A stretch of 12,871 nt of DNA, taken from DAHUYF01 sp052143095 (GTDB lineage Bacteria > Pseudomonadota > Alphaproteobacteria > ATCC43930 > CGMCC-115725). Location of the stretch: assembly GCA_052143095.1 (NCBI GenBank), contig JBKQTR010000120.1, positions 1 through 12,871 of the forward strand. Direction: 5' to 3'. The notes under the pieces are model-generated. The model saw only the letters and a program-made list of their open reading frames with translations, searched no databases and was not told where the DNA came from. The translations under genes and the position numbers were made by a program. Positions within the stretch are counted from its first letter, which is position 1. Every line of letters begins with the position of its first letter. This document shows, in pieces, positions 6,131 to 12,645 of the stretch.

Positions 6131-7473
6131 CGCAGCACCTCGCGCAGCCCCTCGGCCAAGGCGGCCATGTCCTCCTCGGTATTGGTCTCGGTGGCGGCGA
6201 GGATGAGGAGCTCGGCAAGCTCCGGCCGGCCCGGCCAGAGCCGGCTCGCCGGGACGCCGGCCAGCACGCCGCGCCGGGCAAGCGCCTCGACCACCGGGGC
6301 CGCCGGCCGCCCGAGGCGCAGGGTGAACTCGTTGAAGAAGCGGCCGGTCAGCAGGCTGACCCCCGGCAGCGCCGCGAGGCGGTCGGCGAGCCGCACGGCG
6401 TAGGCGTGGTTGAGCCGGGCGAGCCGGGTGAACCCGGCCTCGCCCAGCAGCGCCAGATGGATGGTAAAGGCGAGCGCGCACAGGCCTGAGTTGGTGCAGA
6501 TGTTGCTCGTCGCCTTCTCGCGGCGGATATGCTGCTCGCGCGTCGACAGCGTCAGCACGAAGCCGCGCCGCCCCGCCGCATCGACGGTCTCGCCGACGAG
6601 GCGCCCCGGCATCTGGCGCACGAACTTCTCGCGCGTGGCGAAGAGGCCGAGATGCGGCCCGCCGAAGGTGAGGGCGTTGCCGAGCGACTGGCCCTCGCCG
6701 GCGACGATGTCGGCGCCCATCTCGCCCGGCGGCTTGACGAGGCCCAGCGACACCGCCTCGGTGACGATGACCACGAGCAGCGCGCCGGCGCGGTGGCAGG
6801 CCTCGGCCAGCGCAGAGAGGTCGCGCACCTCGCCGAAGCAGCCGGGATTCTGCGCGACGACGCAGGAAATCTCGCCGCCGACCAGCCCGGCGAGGTCGTC
6901 GGCCGCCGCGGGATCGGGGTCGCGCGCGACGATCTCGAAGCCGCCGAACCGCGCATAGGTCTCGGTCGTCTCGCGGTAATGCGGGTGGAGGTCGCCGGCG
7001 AGGATCGCCCGGCGCCGGCGCGTCACGCGGTTGGCCATCATCACCGCCTCGGCGCAGGCGGTCGCGCCGTCATACATCGAGGCGTTGGCCACCTCCATGC
7101 CGGTGATGAGCGCCACCTGCGTCTGGAATTCGAACATCGACTGCAGCGTGCCTTGCGACACTTCGGGCTGATAGGGCGTGTAGGAGGTCAGGAACTCGCC
7201 GCGCTGGATGAGATGGTCGACCGTCGCCGGAATGTGGTGGCGATAGACGCCGCAGCCGAGGAAGCTCGGCGCCGCCGAGGCCGGCAGGTTCTTTGCGGCC
7301 ATGCGCTGGAGCGCGCGCTCGACCTCGATCTCGCCCATGGCGCGCGGCAGGTCGAGCGGCCGGTCGAGCGCCGCCGCGCGCGGCACGTCGCGGAACAGCG
7401 CCGCGACGCTGTCGGCGCCGATGGCGGCGAGCATGGCGCTGCGGTCGCCGTCGGTCAGCGGCAGATAGCGCAT
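6127..7473 (-). CDS. gcvPA: Glycine dehydrogenase (decarboxylating) subunit 1, GcvPA
   Basis: A 448-residue partner of GcvPB, homologous to the N-terminal half of long P-proteins and lacking the PLP lysine of the catalytic half. Family blocks are FLGCGVYRHHIPATVD (71-86), LTSYTPYQPEVSQGTLQ (95-111), ANASMYDGATACAEA (129-143) and, later, SNICTNSGLCALAF. The start is the ATG at 7473-7471, which shares one base with the gcvH stop (TGATG). A TTG directly upstream could be read as one extra residue but is less likely. Its stop overlaps the gcvPB start. Length and block order match split P-protein alpha subunits known from Thermus, Bacillus and several alphaproteobacteria. Confidence 0.93.
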   Translation of the reverse strand: MRYLPLTDGDRSAMLAAIGADSVAALFRDVPRAAALDRPLDLPRAMGEIEVERALQRMAAKNLPASAAPSFLGCGVYRHHIPATVDHLIQRGEFLTSYTPYQPEVSQGTLQSMFEFQTQVALITGMEVANASMYDGATACAEAVMMANRVTRRRRAILAGDLHPHYRETTETYARFGGFEIVARDPDPAAADDLAGLVGGEISCVVAQNPGCFGEVRDLSALAEACHRAGALLVVIVTEAVSLGLVKPPGEMGADIVAGEGQSLGNALTFGGPHLGLFATREKFVRQMPGRLVGETVDAAGRRGFVLTLSTREQHIRREKATSNICTNSGLCALAFTIHLALLGEAGFTRLARLNHAYAVRLADRLAALPGVSLLTGRFFNEFTLRLGRPAAPVVEALARRGVLAGVPASRLWPGRPELAELLILAATETNTEEDMAALAEGLREVLR

Positions 7474-7850
7474 CAATGCAGGCCCTCGACAAAGGCGGCG
7501 TAGGCGGTTTCGTCCATCAGCCCGTCGAGCTCCTTGGGATCGGCGATGCGCAGCTTCAGGAACCAGCCCTCGCCCTGGGGATCGGCGTTGACCTTGCCGG
7601 GCTCGCCCGAGAGCGCATCGTTGACGGCGAGCACCTCGCCGGAGATCGGCGCATAGACCTCGCTCGCCGCCTTCACCGATTCCACCACCGCCGCCTCCTT
7701 GCCCTGCGCGACGCGGCGGCCGAGCTCGGGCAGCTCGACATAGACGACGTCGCCGAGCTGGGTCTGGGCGTAATCGGTGATGCCGATCACGGCGACATCA
7801 CCCTCGATGCGTATCCACTCGTGATCCCTGGTGTATTTGACGGTGCTCAT
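7473..7850 (-). CDS. gcvH: Glycine cleavage system H protein
   Basis: A 125-residue lipoyl carrier that shuttles the aminomethyl group between the P-, T- and L-proteins. The start MSTVKYTRDHEWI is the usual H-protein opening. The lipoylation site is Lys60 in VVESVKAASEVY, and the SGEVLAVND and LKLRIAD segments follow. Length is normal for the family (about 125-130). GAGGA lies about eight bases upstream of the ATG at 7850-7848, and the gap from gcvT is 21 bases. It overlaps gcvPA by one base, which suggests coupled translation. No lipoyl synthase, lipoyltransferase or L-protein gene lies in the window, so those functions must come from elsewhere. Confidence 0.96.
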   Translation of the reverse strand: MSTVKYTRDHEWIRIEGDVAVIGITDYAQTQLGDVVYVELPELGRRVAQGKEAAVVESVKAASEVYAPISGEVLAVNDALSGEPGKVNADPQGEGWFLKLRIADPKELDGLMDETAYAAFVEGLH

Positions 7851-7871
7851 GGCAGTCCTCGCAACGGCGGC

Positions 7872-8978
7872 TCAGCCGCGGTGATAGCGGTGGGGAACGA
7901 AAGGCAGCGGCACGATACGCGCCGGGCGCGGCGTGCCGCGCACCATGAGCTTCAGCGCCGTGCCCAGCGTCGCCTGGGCGGCGGCGACATAGCCCATGGC
8001 GACGGGTCCATCGGTCGAGGGACCGAAGCCGCCGCTGGTGATGCGGCCGATCGTCGCGCCGGCATCGTCGGTGATCTCGGTGCCCTCGCGCGCCGGGGCG
8101 CGGCCTTCGGGCCGGATGCCGACGCGCTTGCGCTTGGGCCCGGCAGCAAGCTCGCCGGCGATCACCGCGGCGCCGGGAAATCCGCCCTCGGCGCGCCGCC
8201 GCTTTTGGATCGCCCAGGCGAGATCGGCCTCGATGACCGTGGTGGTCGCGTCGATGTCGTGGCCGTAGAGGCAGAGCCCGGCCTCGAGCCGCAGCGAATC
8301 GCGCGCGCCGAGTCCGACCGGCATCACCTCGGGCTCGCTCAGGAGGCGGCGTGCCACGCGCTCGGCCGCGTCGCCCGGCACGGAGAGCTCGAAGCCGTCC
8401 TCGCCGGTATAGCCCGAGCGCGTGACGAAGCAGGCGGTCCCGTCGAGCGACAGCGCGGCACCGGTCATGAAGCCGAGCGCGACCGCCGCGGGCGCGAGCC
8501 GCGCCAGCACAGCGGCGGCGGCCGGCCCCTGCAGCGCCAGCAGCGCGCGATCCCCGAGCGGTGTCACCACCGCCCGGCCGGCGAGGCGGTGGCGCAGATG
8601 CGCGATGTCCTGCGCCTTGCACGCGGCGTTGACGACGAGGAAGAGGTGATCGCCGGATTGCGTCACCATGAGATCGTCGAGGATGCCGCCGCGGTCATTG
8701 GTGAACAGCGTGTAGCGCATCCGACCCGGCGCCAGGCTCTTGATGTCGCCGGGCACCAGCGTCTCGAGCGCCTCGGCGGCGCCGGCGCCGGTAAGCCGCA
8801 GCTGGCCCATATGCGAGACGTCGAACAATCCCGCCTTGGCGCGTGTATGGAGATGCTCGGTCATGATTCCGGCGGCGTATTGCACCGGCATCTCATAGCC
8901 CGCAAACGGCACCATCTTGGCGCCGAGGCTCAGATGAAGAGCGTGAAGCGGCGTGCGCTGAAGAGAGTTATCGGCCAT
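7872..8978 (-). CDS. gcvT: Aminomethyltransferase (glycine cleavage T protein)
   Basis: A 368-residue enzyme that releases ammonia from the aminomethyl-lipoyl H-protein and makes 5,10-methylene-tetrahydrofolate. The start MADNSLQRTPLHALHLSLG matches the family opening (TPLY..H). FDVSHMGQ is at 52-59, and the catalytic Asp is Asp101 in GGILDDLMV. GYTGEDGFELSV and the RDSLRLEAGLCLYGHD block follow, with a C-terminal beta-barrel domain containing GRITSGGFGPS. I chose the ATG at 8978-8976, which has GAGGG just upstream; a TTG five codons earlier has no ribosome binding site. It is the first gene after the glycine riboswitch. Confidence 0.95.
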   Translation of the reverse strand: MADNSLQRTPLHALHLSLGAKMVPFAGYEMPVQYAAGIMTEHLHTRAKAGLFDVSHMGQLRLTGAGAAEALETLVPGDIKSLAPGRMRYTLFTNDRGGILDDLMVTQSGDHLFLVVNAACKAQDIAHLRHRLAGRAVVTPLGDRALLALQGPAAAAVLARLAPAAVALGFMTGAALSLDGTACFVTRSGYTGEDGFELSVPGDAAERVARRLLSEPEVMPVGLGARDSLRLEAGLCLYGHDIDATTTVIEADLAWAIQKRRRAEGGFPGAAVIAGELAAGPKRKRVGIRPEGRAPAREGTEITDDAGATIGRITSGGFGPSTDGPVAMGYVAAAQATLGTALKLMVRGTPRPARIVPLPFVPHRYHRG

Positions 8979-9028
8979 CGACCCTCGGGACAACAGGCTT
9001 CGCAGATCGCGCGAGCGACCGAAGCCCC

Positions 9029-9221
9029 CTCTGTCCCAGGACCTGAAAGATTCGCCGGACGGTCCGAAGGGGCGGCCGGGTTACCTCGTCGGTGAGGCGC
9101 GCAAGAACGGCGCGCGCCTGCTTTCCAGAGTGCCCTTTTCCCCAACGGTCCTTTCGCCTGAGAGTTTCCGGGGCGGTTGCTCCTTCGGCGCCGGGACGGA
9201 ACCCGGTCTCTCCCATCGGGG
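9029..9221 (-). ncRNA. Tandem glycine riboswitch upstream of gcvT
   Basis: Read on the minus strand, aptamer I spans about 9221-9140. Its outer stem is CCCCGATGG/CCGTTGGGG and an inner stem is GGGAGAG/CTCTC. The conserved core reads CCGAAGGAGCAACC and ACTCTCAGGCGAAAGGACCG. After a short A/G linker, aptamer II spans about 9132-9029, closed by CTCTG/CAGAG. Its core reads CACCGACGAGGTAACC and ATCTTTCAGGTCCTGGGACAGAG. This is the standard two-aptamer glycine switch that turns gcv genes on when glycine is plentiful. A GGCTTCG/CGAAGCC stem (8996-9026) follows, with no T-tract after it. Control of ribosome access at gcvT is therefore more likely than control of termination. Confidence 0.92.
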
Positions 9222-9238
9222 TGCGACGGCAGGCGGCC

Positions 9239-9267
9239 ACCTTAACCGGTATTCCTCACGGGAACAA
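9239..9267 (-). promoter_or_regulatory. Candidate promoter of the gcv operon
   Basis: On the minus strand TTGTTC (9267-9262) and TAAGGT (9244-9239) are 17 bases apart. Each matches consensus at only three of six bases. The placement is right: transcription would start near 9232, about ten bases before the riboswitch. Nothing better is present between the lipoprotein stop and the riboswitch. Read-through from the lipoprotein gene is also possible, because no terminator is seen. Confidence 0.3.
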
Positions 9268-9283
9268 GCGCCGAGCCGACGCT

Positions 9284-9811
9284 CTACTGTCGCTCGCGGT
9301 TGAGGTCGAGCTGCTGTTGGTTGAGCTGCAGGCCGACGATCACGGCATAGGCGCCGCCGGTGGCGACATCCTTCAGGGGCAGGTGCTCGGTGATCTCCTC
9401 GACCACCCGCATCTGCTTCTGCCGTGGCGCGAAATCGACGCGCAGCGCAAAGGTCTGCTTCGCCAGAATGTTCTCCTTCTGGTCGGCGACGGCGACGAAA
9501 TAGCTGAACTCGCCCTGGCGCAAATCGGCATCGTTGCGCGCCACCACGAAGGTCAGCCTGGTCGTGACGCGCGCGCCGCCGACCTCGGTGCGACAATTGG
9601 AAACGACATCGGCGAGCTTGACGCCGAAGACGATGTCGTCGGGGTTGTTGCTGGTGGTCACGCCGGGGCGGAAGACGGTGTAGGCGTCGAGATTGGGCGC
9701 GGTGAAGACGACCGGGCAGCTGAGCTTGCCGACCTTGCCGGCGCTCGAGCAGCCCGCGGCGGCGAATGCGAGCAGGCAGAGCGGAACCACGCTGAACCGG
9801 ATCGAGCGCAT
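9284..9811 (-). CDS. Predicted lipoprotein of unknown function
   Basis: A 175-residue protein with a lipoprotein-type signal: basic start MRSIRFS, hydrophobic core VVPLCLLAFAAA and a lipobox-like AAGC with Cys21 (Ala rather than the usual Leu at -3). The mature part opens SSAGKVGKLSCPVVFTAP and continues as beta-rich, with a VTTRLTFVVARND segment and a tail rich in Gln and Leu (LQLNQQQLDLNRERQ). It was probably described before only as a hypothetical alphaproteobacterial protein; I do not recognise a family. The start is the ATG at 9811-9809, sharing one base with the upstream CDGSH stop (TGATG). A longer frame from 9865 would overlap the CDGSH gene and bury the signal peptide. Two more cysteines lie in the mature part (LSCPVV and NCRTEV) and could form a disulfide. 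Confidence 0.75.
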   Translation of the reverse strand: MRSIRFSVVPLCLLAFAAAGCSSAGKVGKLSCPVVFTAPNLDAYTVFRPGVTTSNNPDDIVFGVKLADVVSNCRTEVGGARVTTRLTFVVARNDADLRQGEFSYFVAVADQKENILAKQTFALRVDFAPRQKQMRVVEEITEHLPLKDVATGGAYAVIVGLQLNQQQLDLNRERQ

Positions 9812-10050
9812 CACGCGAGGTTGTGCGTGCCGTCGCAGAAGGGCTTGCCACCGGTACGCTTGCAACCGCAGAGCCAGAGCTCACCGTCCGCGGCGGCGGT
9901 GAACGGCACCGGCGTCAGCCCGCTGCCGCGATGCGAGCCGTCGCAGAGCGGCTGCGACTTGCTCAGGCCGCAGGCGCACCACCAATACTCGCGCCCGGCC
10001 TCGGCCACGAGGAGATAGGGGCCCTTGCGCGCCGCTTGTGCTCCGCTCAT
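9811..10050 (-). CDS. Tandem CDGSH iron-sulfur domain protein
   Basis: A 79-residue protein made almost wholly of two CDGSH domains, each with the C-x-C-x8-C-x3-H ligand set for one [2Fe-2S] cluster. Site one is Cys25, Cys27, Cys36 and His40 (CACGLSKSQPLCDGSH). Site two is Cys61, Cys63, Cys72 and His76 (CGCKRTGGKPFCDGTH). All eight ligands are present. There is no membrane anchor, unlike mitoNEET; the double-domain layout is that of the CISD3/MiNT type and its bacterial relatives, thought to work in redox or cluster transfer. A strong purine run, AAGAGGGGGG, lies directly before the ATG at 10050-10048. It is the first gene of a two-gene unit with the lipoprotein and is divergent from ispH, itself an iron-sulfur enzyme; a functional tie is only a guess. 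Confidence 0.9.
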   Translation of the reverse strand: MSGAQAARKGPYLLVAEAGREYWWCACGLSKSQPLCDGSHRGSGLTPVPFTAAADGELWLCGCKRTGGKPFCDGTHNLA

Positions 10051-10163
10051 CCCCCCTCTTCCCCCCGCTTCTTCGGTGTACTAACGTGCCGCCATCGCGG
10101 CCGGACGGCCGCCGCCGGCTCGAAACGCGCTGAACTCTATTCGACCGTCGAGCGCCGCACAAG

Positions 10164-10188
10164 GGCTCCAGGAGCCAGGATTCCTGGC
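10164..10188. promoter_or_regulatory. Overlapping dyads in the ispH leader
   Basis: GGCTCC-A-GGAGCC (10164-10176) and GCCAGGA-T-TCCTGGC (10174-10188) are both perfect dyads with a one-base centre and share three bases. They lie 29-53 bases before the ispH start codon. One-base centres favour a protein-binding site over an RNA hairpin. They do not match an operator that I know. Confidence 0.35.
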
Positions 10189-10216
10189 CTGTCCGGCTTC
10201 GCAGGGACCATGGACG

Positions 10217-11161
10217 ATGACCAAAGCGCCGCTGACCATTCTGCTCGCCGGTCCGCGCGGCTTTTGCGCCGGGGTCGAGCGCGCGGTGCAGATCGTCGAG
10301 CGCAGCCTCGAGCGCTTCGGGGCGCCGGTCTACGTCCGCCACGAGATCGTCCACAACCGCTTCGTCGTCGAGGCGTTGGAGCGCAAGGGCGCGGTCTTCG
10401 TCGCGGAGCTCGACGCGGTGCCCGAAGGCGCGGCGGTGGTATTCTCGGCCCATGGCGTGCCCAAGGAGGTGGCGGCGGAAGCATTCCGCCGGCATCTCGT
10501 CGCCGTCGACGCGACCTGCCCGCTGGTGAGCAAGGTGCATCGCGAGGCCGAACACCATTTCGCCCAAGGCCGCCGCATCGTGCTCGTCGGGCATGCCGAC
10601 CATCCCGAGGTCATCGGCACCATGGGACAGCTGCCGCCGGGCGCGGTGCTGCTGGTCGAGACCGCCGAGGACGTGGCGAGGCTCGAGCTCGGCCCCGGCG
10701 AGGAGATCGCCTGCGTGACCCAGACGACGCTCTCGATCGACGATGCGCAAAGCGTCATCGCCGCGCTCCGGATGCGCTTCCCACGCCTTCACGAGCCGAA
10801 GCACGAGGACATCTGCTACGCCACGACCAACCGGCAGCAGGCGGTGAAGGCGATCGCGCGGCGCGCCGACCGGCTGCTGGTGGTGGGCGCCGCCAACTCC
10901 TCCAACGCGCTGCGGCTGGTCGAGGTGGCACAGAAAAGCGGCTGCCGCCAGGCGGCGCTGATCGCCCGCGCCCGCGACATCGACTGGGCATTCCTCGCCG
11001 GCGCCGAGCGCCTGGGCCTCACCGCCGGCGCCTCGGCGCCCGAGGCGCTGGTCGAGGAGGTCGTCGAGGCCTGTCGCGGACGCTACGAGGTCGCGATCGA
11101 GGACGTCGCCGTCACCCGCGAGGATGTGCGCTTCAACCTGCCGCGCCTGCTCTGCGCATGA
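10217..11161 (+). CDS. ispH: 4-hydroxy-3-methylbut-2-enyl diphosphate reductase IspH
   Basis: A 314-residue cytoplasmic [4Fe-4S] enzyme that makes IPP and DMAPP in the last step of the MEP pathway. The cluster cysteines are Cys17 (GPRGFCAGV), Cys101 (DATCPLV) and Cys200 (DICYATTNRQ). Substrate-binding residues by family position are His46 (HEIVHN), His79 (FSAHGVP), His129 with Glu131 (HADHPEVIG), Thr168 (VTQTT), Ser228-Ser229-Asn230 (NSSNALRL) and Ser273 (AGASAPE). All are kept, and the length is normal (E. coli 316). The ATG at 10217 has AGGGA nine bases upstream; an ATG at 10210 is out of frame. It leads the ispH-thrB-rnhA operon seen in many alphaproteobacteria, with 15 bases before thrB. 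Confidence 0.97.
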   Translation: MTKAPLTILLAGPRGFCAGVERAVQIVERSLERFGAPVYVRHEIVHNRFVVEALERKGAVFVAELDAVPEGAAVVFSAHGVPKEVAAEAFRRHLVAVDATCPLVSKVHREAEHHFAQGRRIVLVGHADHPEVIGTMGQLPPGAVLLVETAEDVARLELGPGEEIACVTQTTLSIDDAQSVIAALRMRFPRLHEPKHEDICYATTNRQQAVKAIARRADRLLVVGAANSSNALRLVEVAQKSGCRQAALIARARDIDWAFLAGAERLGLTAGASAPEALVEEVVEACRGRYEVAIEDVAVTREDVRFNLPRLLCA

Positions 11162-11176
11162 AGCGCTGACGCGGCC

Positions 11177-12142
11177 ATGGCGGTTTATACCGACGTCCCG
11201 GACGAGGAGCTGCGCGCCTTCATCGCCGATTACGCGATCGGCGAGCTGATCTCCTATAAGGGCATTGCCGAAGGCGTCGAGAACTCGAATTTCCTGGTGC
11301 GCACCGAGAGCGGCACCTTCTTCCTGACCCTCTACGAGAAGCGCGTCGCGCCGGCCGATCTGCCGTTCTTCATCGCCCTGATGGAGCATCTGGCGGCGCA
11401 GGGCATCGCCTGCCCGACGCCGGTGAAGGCCAGGGACGGCGTGGCCCTGCGCCGACTCTGCGGCAGGCCGGCGGCGATCGTCAGCTTCCTCGACGGCACA
11501 TCGCCGCGCCGCATCCAGCTCTTCCATTGCGCCGGCGTCGGCGGCGCCTTGGCGCAGCTCCATCTTGCCGGCGCCGCGTTCCCGCTGAGGCGCCCCAACA
11601 ACCTTTCCGTCGCCGGCTGGCGCGGCCTGTTCGACTCCTGCCGCGCGCGCGCGCATGAGGTGCGGCCGGGACTCGCCGAAGAGCTCGGCAGCGAGCTCGA
11701 GGCGCTGGAGCGGTGCTGGCCGCAGAGCCTGCCGACCGGCGTCATTCACGCCGATCTCTTCCCCGACAACATCTTCTTCCGCCACGAGGCGGTCTCGGGC
11801 CTGATCGATTTCTATTTCGCCTGCACCGATTCCCTCGCCTACGACCTCGCCATCTGCCTCAACGCCTGGTGCTTCGAGACGGATGGCAGCTTCAACGTCA
11901 CCAAGGCGAAGGCGATGCTGGCGGGCTATCGCGCCCGACGGCCGCTGACGCCGGAGGAGTTCGCCGCGCTGCCGCTGCTGGCGCGCGGCAGCGCGCTGCG
12001 CTTCCTGCTGACGCGGCTCTATGACTGGCTGAACCATCCGGCGGGCGCCTTCGTGCGGCCGAAGGACCCGCTCGAATACCTGCAGAAGCTTCGCTTCCAC
12101 CGCAGCATCGCGCACCCCTCGGCCTATGGACTCGACGCATGA
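11177..12142 (+). CDS. thrB: Homoserine kinase ThrB (phosphotransferase-fold type)
   Basis: A 321-residue kinase that phosphorylates homoserine using ATP, in threonine synthesis. It belongs to the aminoglycoside phosphotransferase/choline kinase fold (ThrB type II), not the GHMP kinase type of E. coli. The opening MAVYTDVPDEELRAFIADY and the GVENSNFLV loop (33-41) are typical. The catalytic loop is HADLFPDN (191-198, with Asp193 and Asn198), followed by the metal-binding Asp211 in LIDFYFACTD. The C-terminal block with LLTRLYDWLNHP is also characteristic. All key residues are present and the length is usual. It begins 15 bases after ispH and its stop overlaps the rnhA start as ATGA. No other threonine genes are nearby; the grouping is conserved context rather than a pathway cluster. 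Confidence 0.94.
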   Translation: MAVYTDVPDEELRAFIADYAIGELISYKGIAEGVENSNFLVRTESGTFFLTLYEKRVAPADLPFFIALMEHLAAQGIACPTPVKARDGVALRRLCGRPAAIVSFLDGTSPRRIQLFHCAGVGGALAQLHLAGAAFPLRRPNNLSVAGWRGLFDSCRARAHEVRPGLAEELGSELEALERCWPQSLPTGVIHADLFPDNIFFRHEAVSGLIDFYFACTDSLAYDLAICLNAWCFETDGSFNVTKAKAMLAGYRARRPLTPEEFAALPLLARGSALRFLLTRLYDWLNHPAGAFVRPKDPLEYLQKLRFHRSIAHPSAYGLDA

Positions 12143-12645
12143 GCGAGGCGACCGGCGCCGGCGTGGTCGAGATCTTCACCGACGGCGCCTGCAGCGGCAA
12201 TCCCGGCCCCGGCGGCTGGGGCGCGGTGCTGCGCTACGGCGCGCATGAGCGCGAGCTGATGGGCGCCGAGAGCCCCACCACCAACAACCGCATGGAAATG
12301 ATGGCGGCGATCGCCGCGCTCGAGGCGCTGAAGCGGCCGAGCCGCGTCCACATCCACACCGACAGCCAGTACCTGCGCGACGGCATCACCCGCTTCATCC
12401 ATGCCTGGAAGGCGCGCGACTGGAAGACCGCGGACAAGAAGCCGGTGAAGAACATCGATCTCTGGCAGCGCCTCGAGACGGCGATGAAGCCGCATCGGGT
12501 CGAGTGGTTCTGGGTGAAGGGCCATTCCGGCCATGTCGAGAACGAGCGCGCCGACGCGCTGGCGCGCGCCGGCATCGCCGAGGCGCGCGCCGCCGCCGCG
12601 CTCGACGCCGAGCCGCCGCCGGCGAAGAAGAGAAAGAAGCGCTAG
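12139..12645 (+). CDS. rnhA: Ribonuclease HI
   Basis: A 168-residue nuclease that cuts the RNA strand of RNA-DNA hybrids in replication and R-loop removal. The four catalytic carboxylates are Asp15 (FTDGACSGNPGPGGWG), Glu53 (TNNRMEMMAAI), Asp75 (HTDSQYL) and Asp139 (ENERADALAR), with His129 in the flexible loop. They are offset by exactly five from E. coli D10, E48, D70, D134 and H124. The basic protrusion HAWKARDWKTADKKPVKNIDLW (88-109) is present. After residue about 147 comes an Ala-rich linker and a strongly basic end, PPAKKRKKR. This extends past the usual fold and may add nucleic-acid affinity. The ATG overlaps the thrB stop. A palindromic repeat element begins right after the stop codon. 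Confidence 0.97.
   Translation: MSEATGAGVVEIFTDGACSGNPGPGGWGAVLRYGAHERELMGAESPTTNNRMEMMAAIAALEALKRPSRVHIHTDSQYLRDGITRFIHAWKARDWKTADKKPVKNIDLWQRLETAMKPHRVEWFWVKGHSGHVENERADALARAGIAEARAAAALDAEPPPAKKRKKR

Noticed and set aside
4544..6403. Long plus-strand open frame (619 codons) opposite gcvPB
   Set aside because: It is antisense to a well-supported gene, rich in Arg/His/Ala/Gly and without any family motif. Such frames are expected at this GC content.
8979..8993. TTG start five codons upstream for gcvT
   Set aside because: No ribosome binding site precedes it, whereas the ATG at 8978 has GAGGG close by and matches family N-termini.
7293..9095. Plus-strand open frame (600 codons) opposite gcvH and gcvT
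   Set aside because: It runs through gcvT, gcvH and part of the riboswitch on the wrong strand; composition marks it as a shadow.
9812..9865. Longer start for the lipoprotein at 9865
   Set aside because: It would place 18 residues before the signal peptide and overlap the CDGSH gene by 55 bases; the TGATG junction is a better fit.
9881..12115. Very long minus-strand open frame (744 codons) opposite ispH and thrB
   Set aside because: It is antisense to two genes with complete catalytic motifs, has low-complexity Arg/Glu/Ala composition and lacks a credible start.
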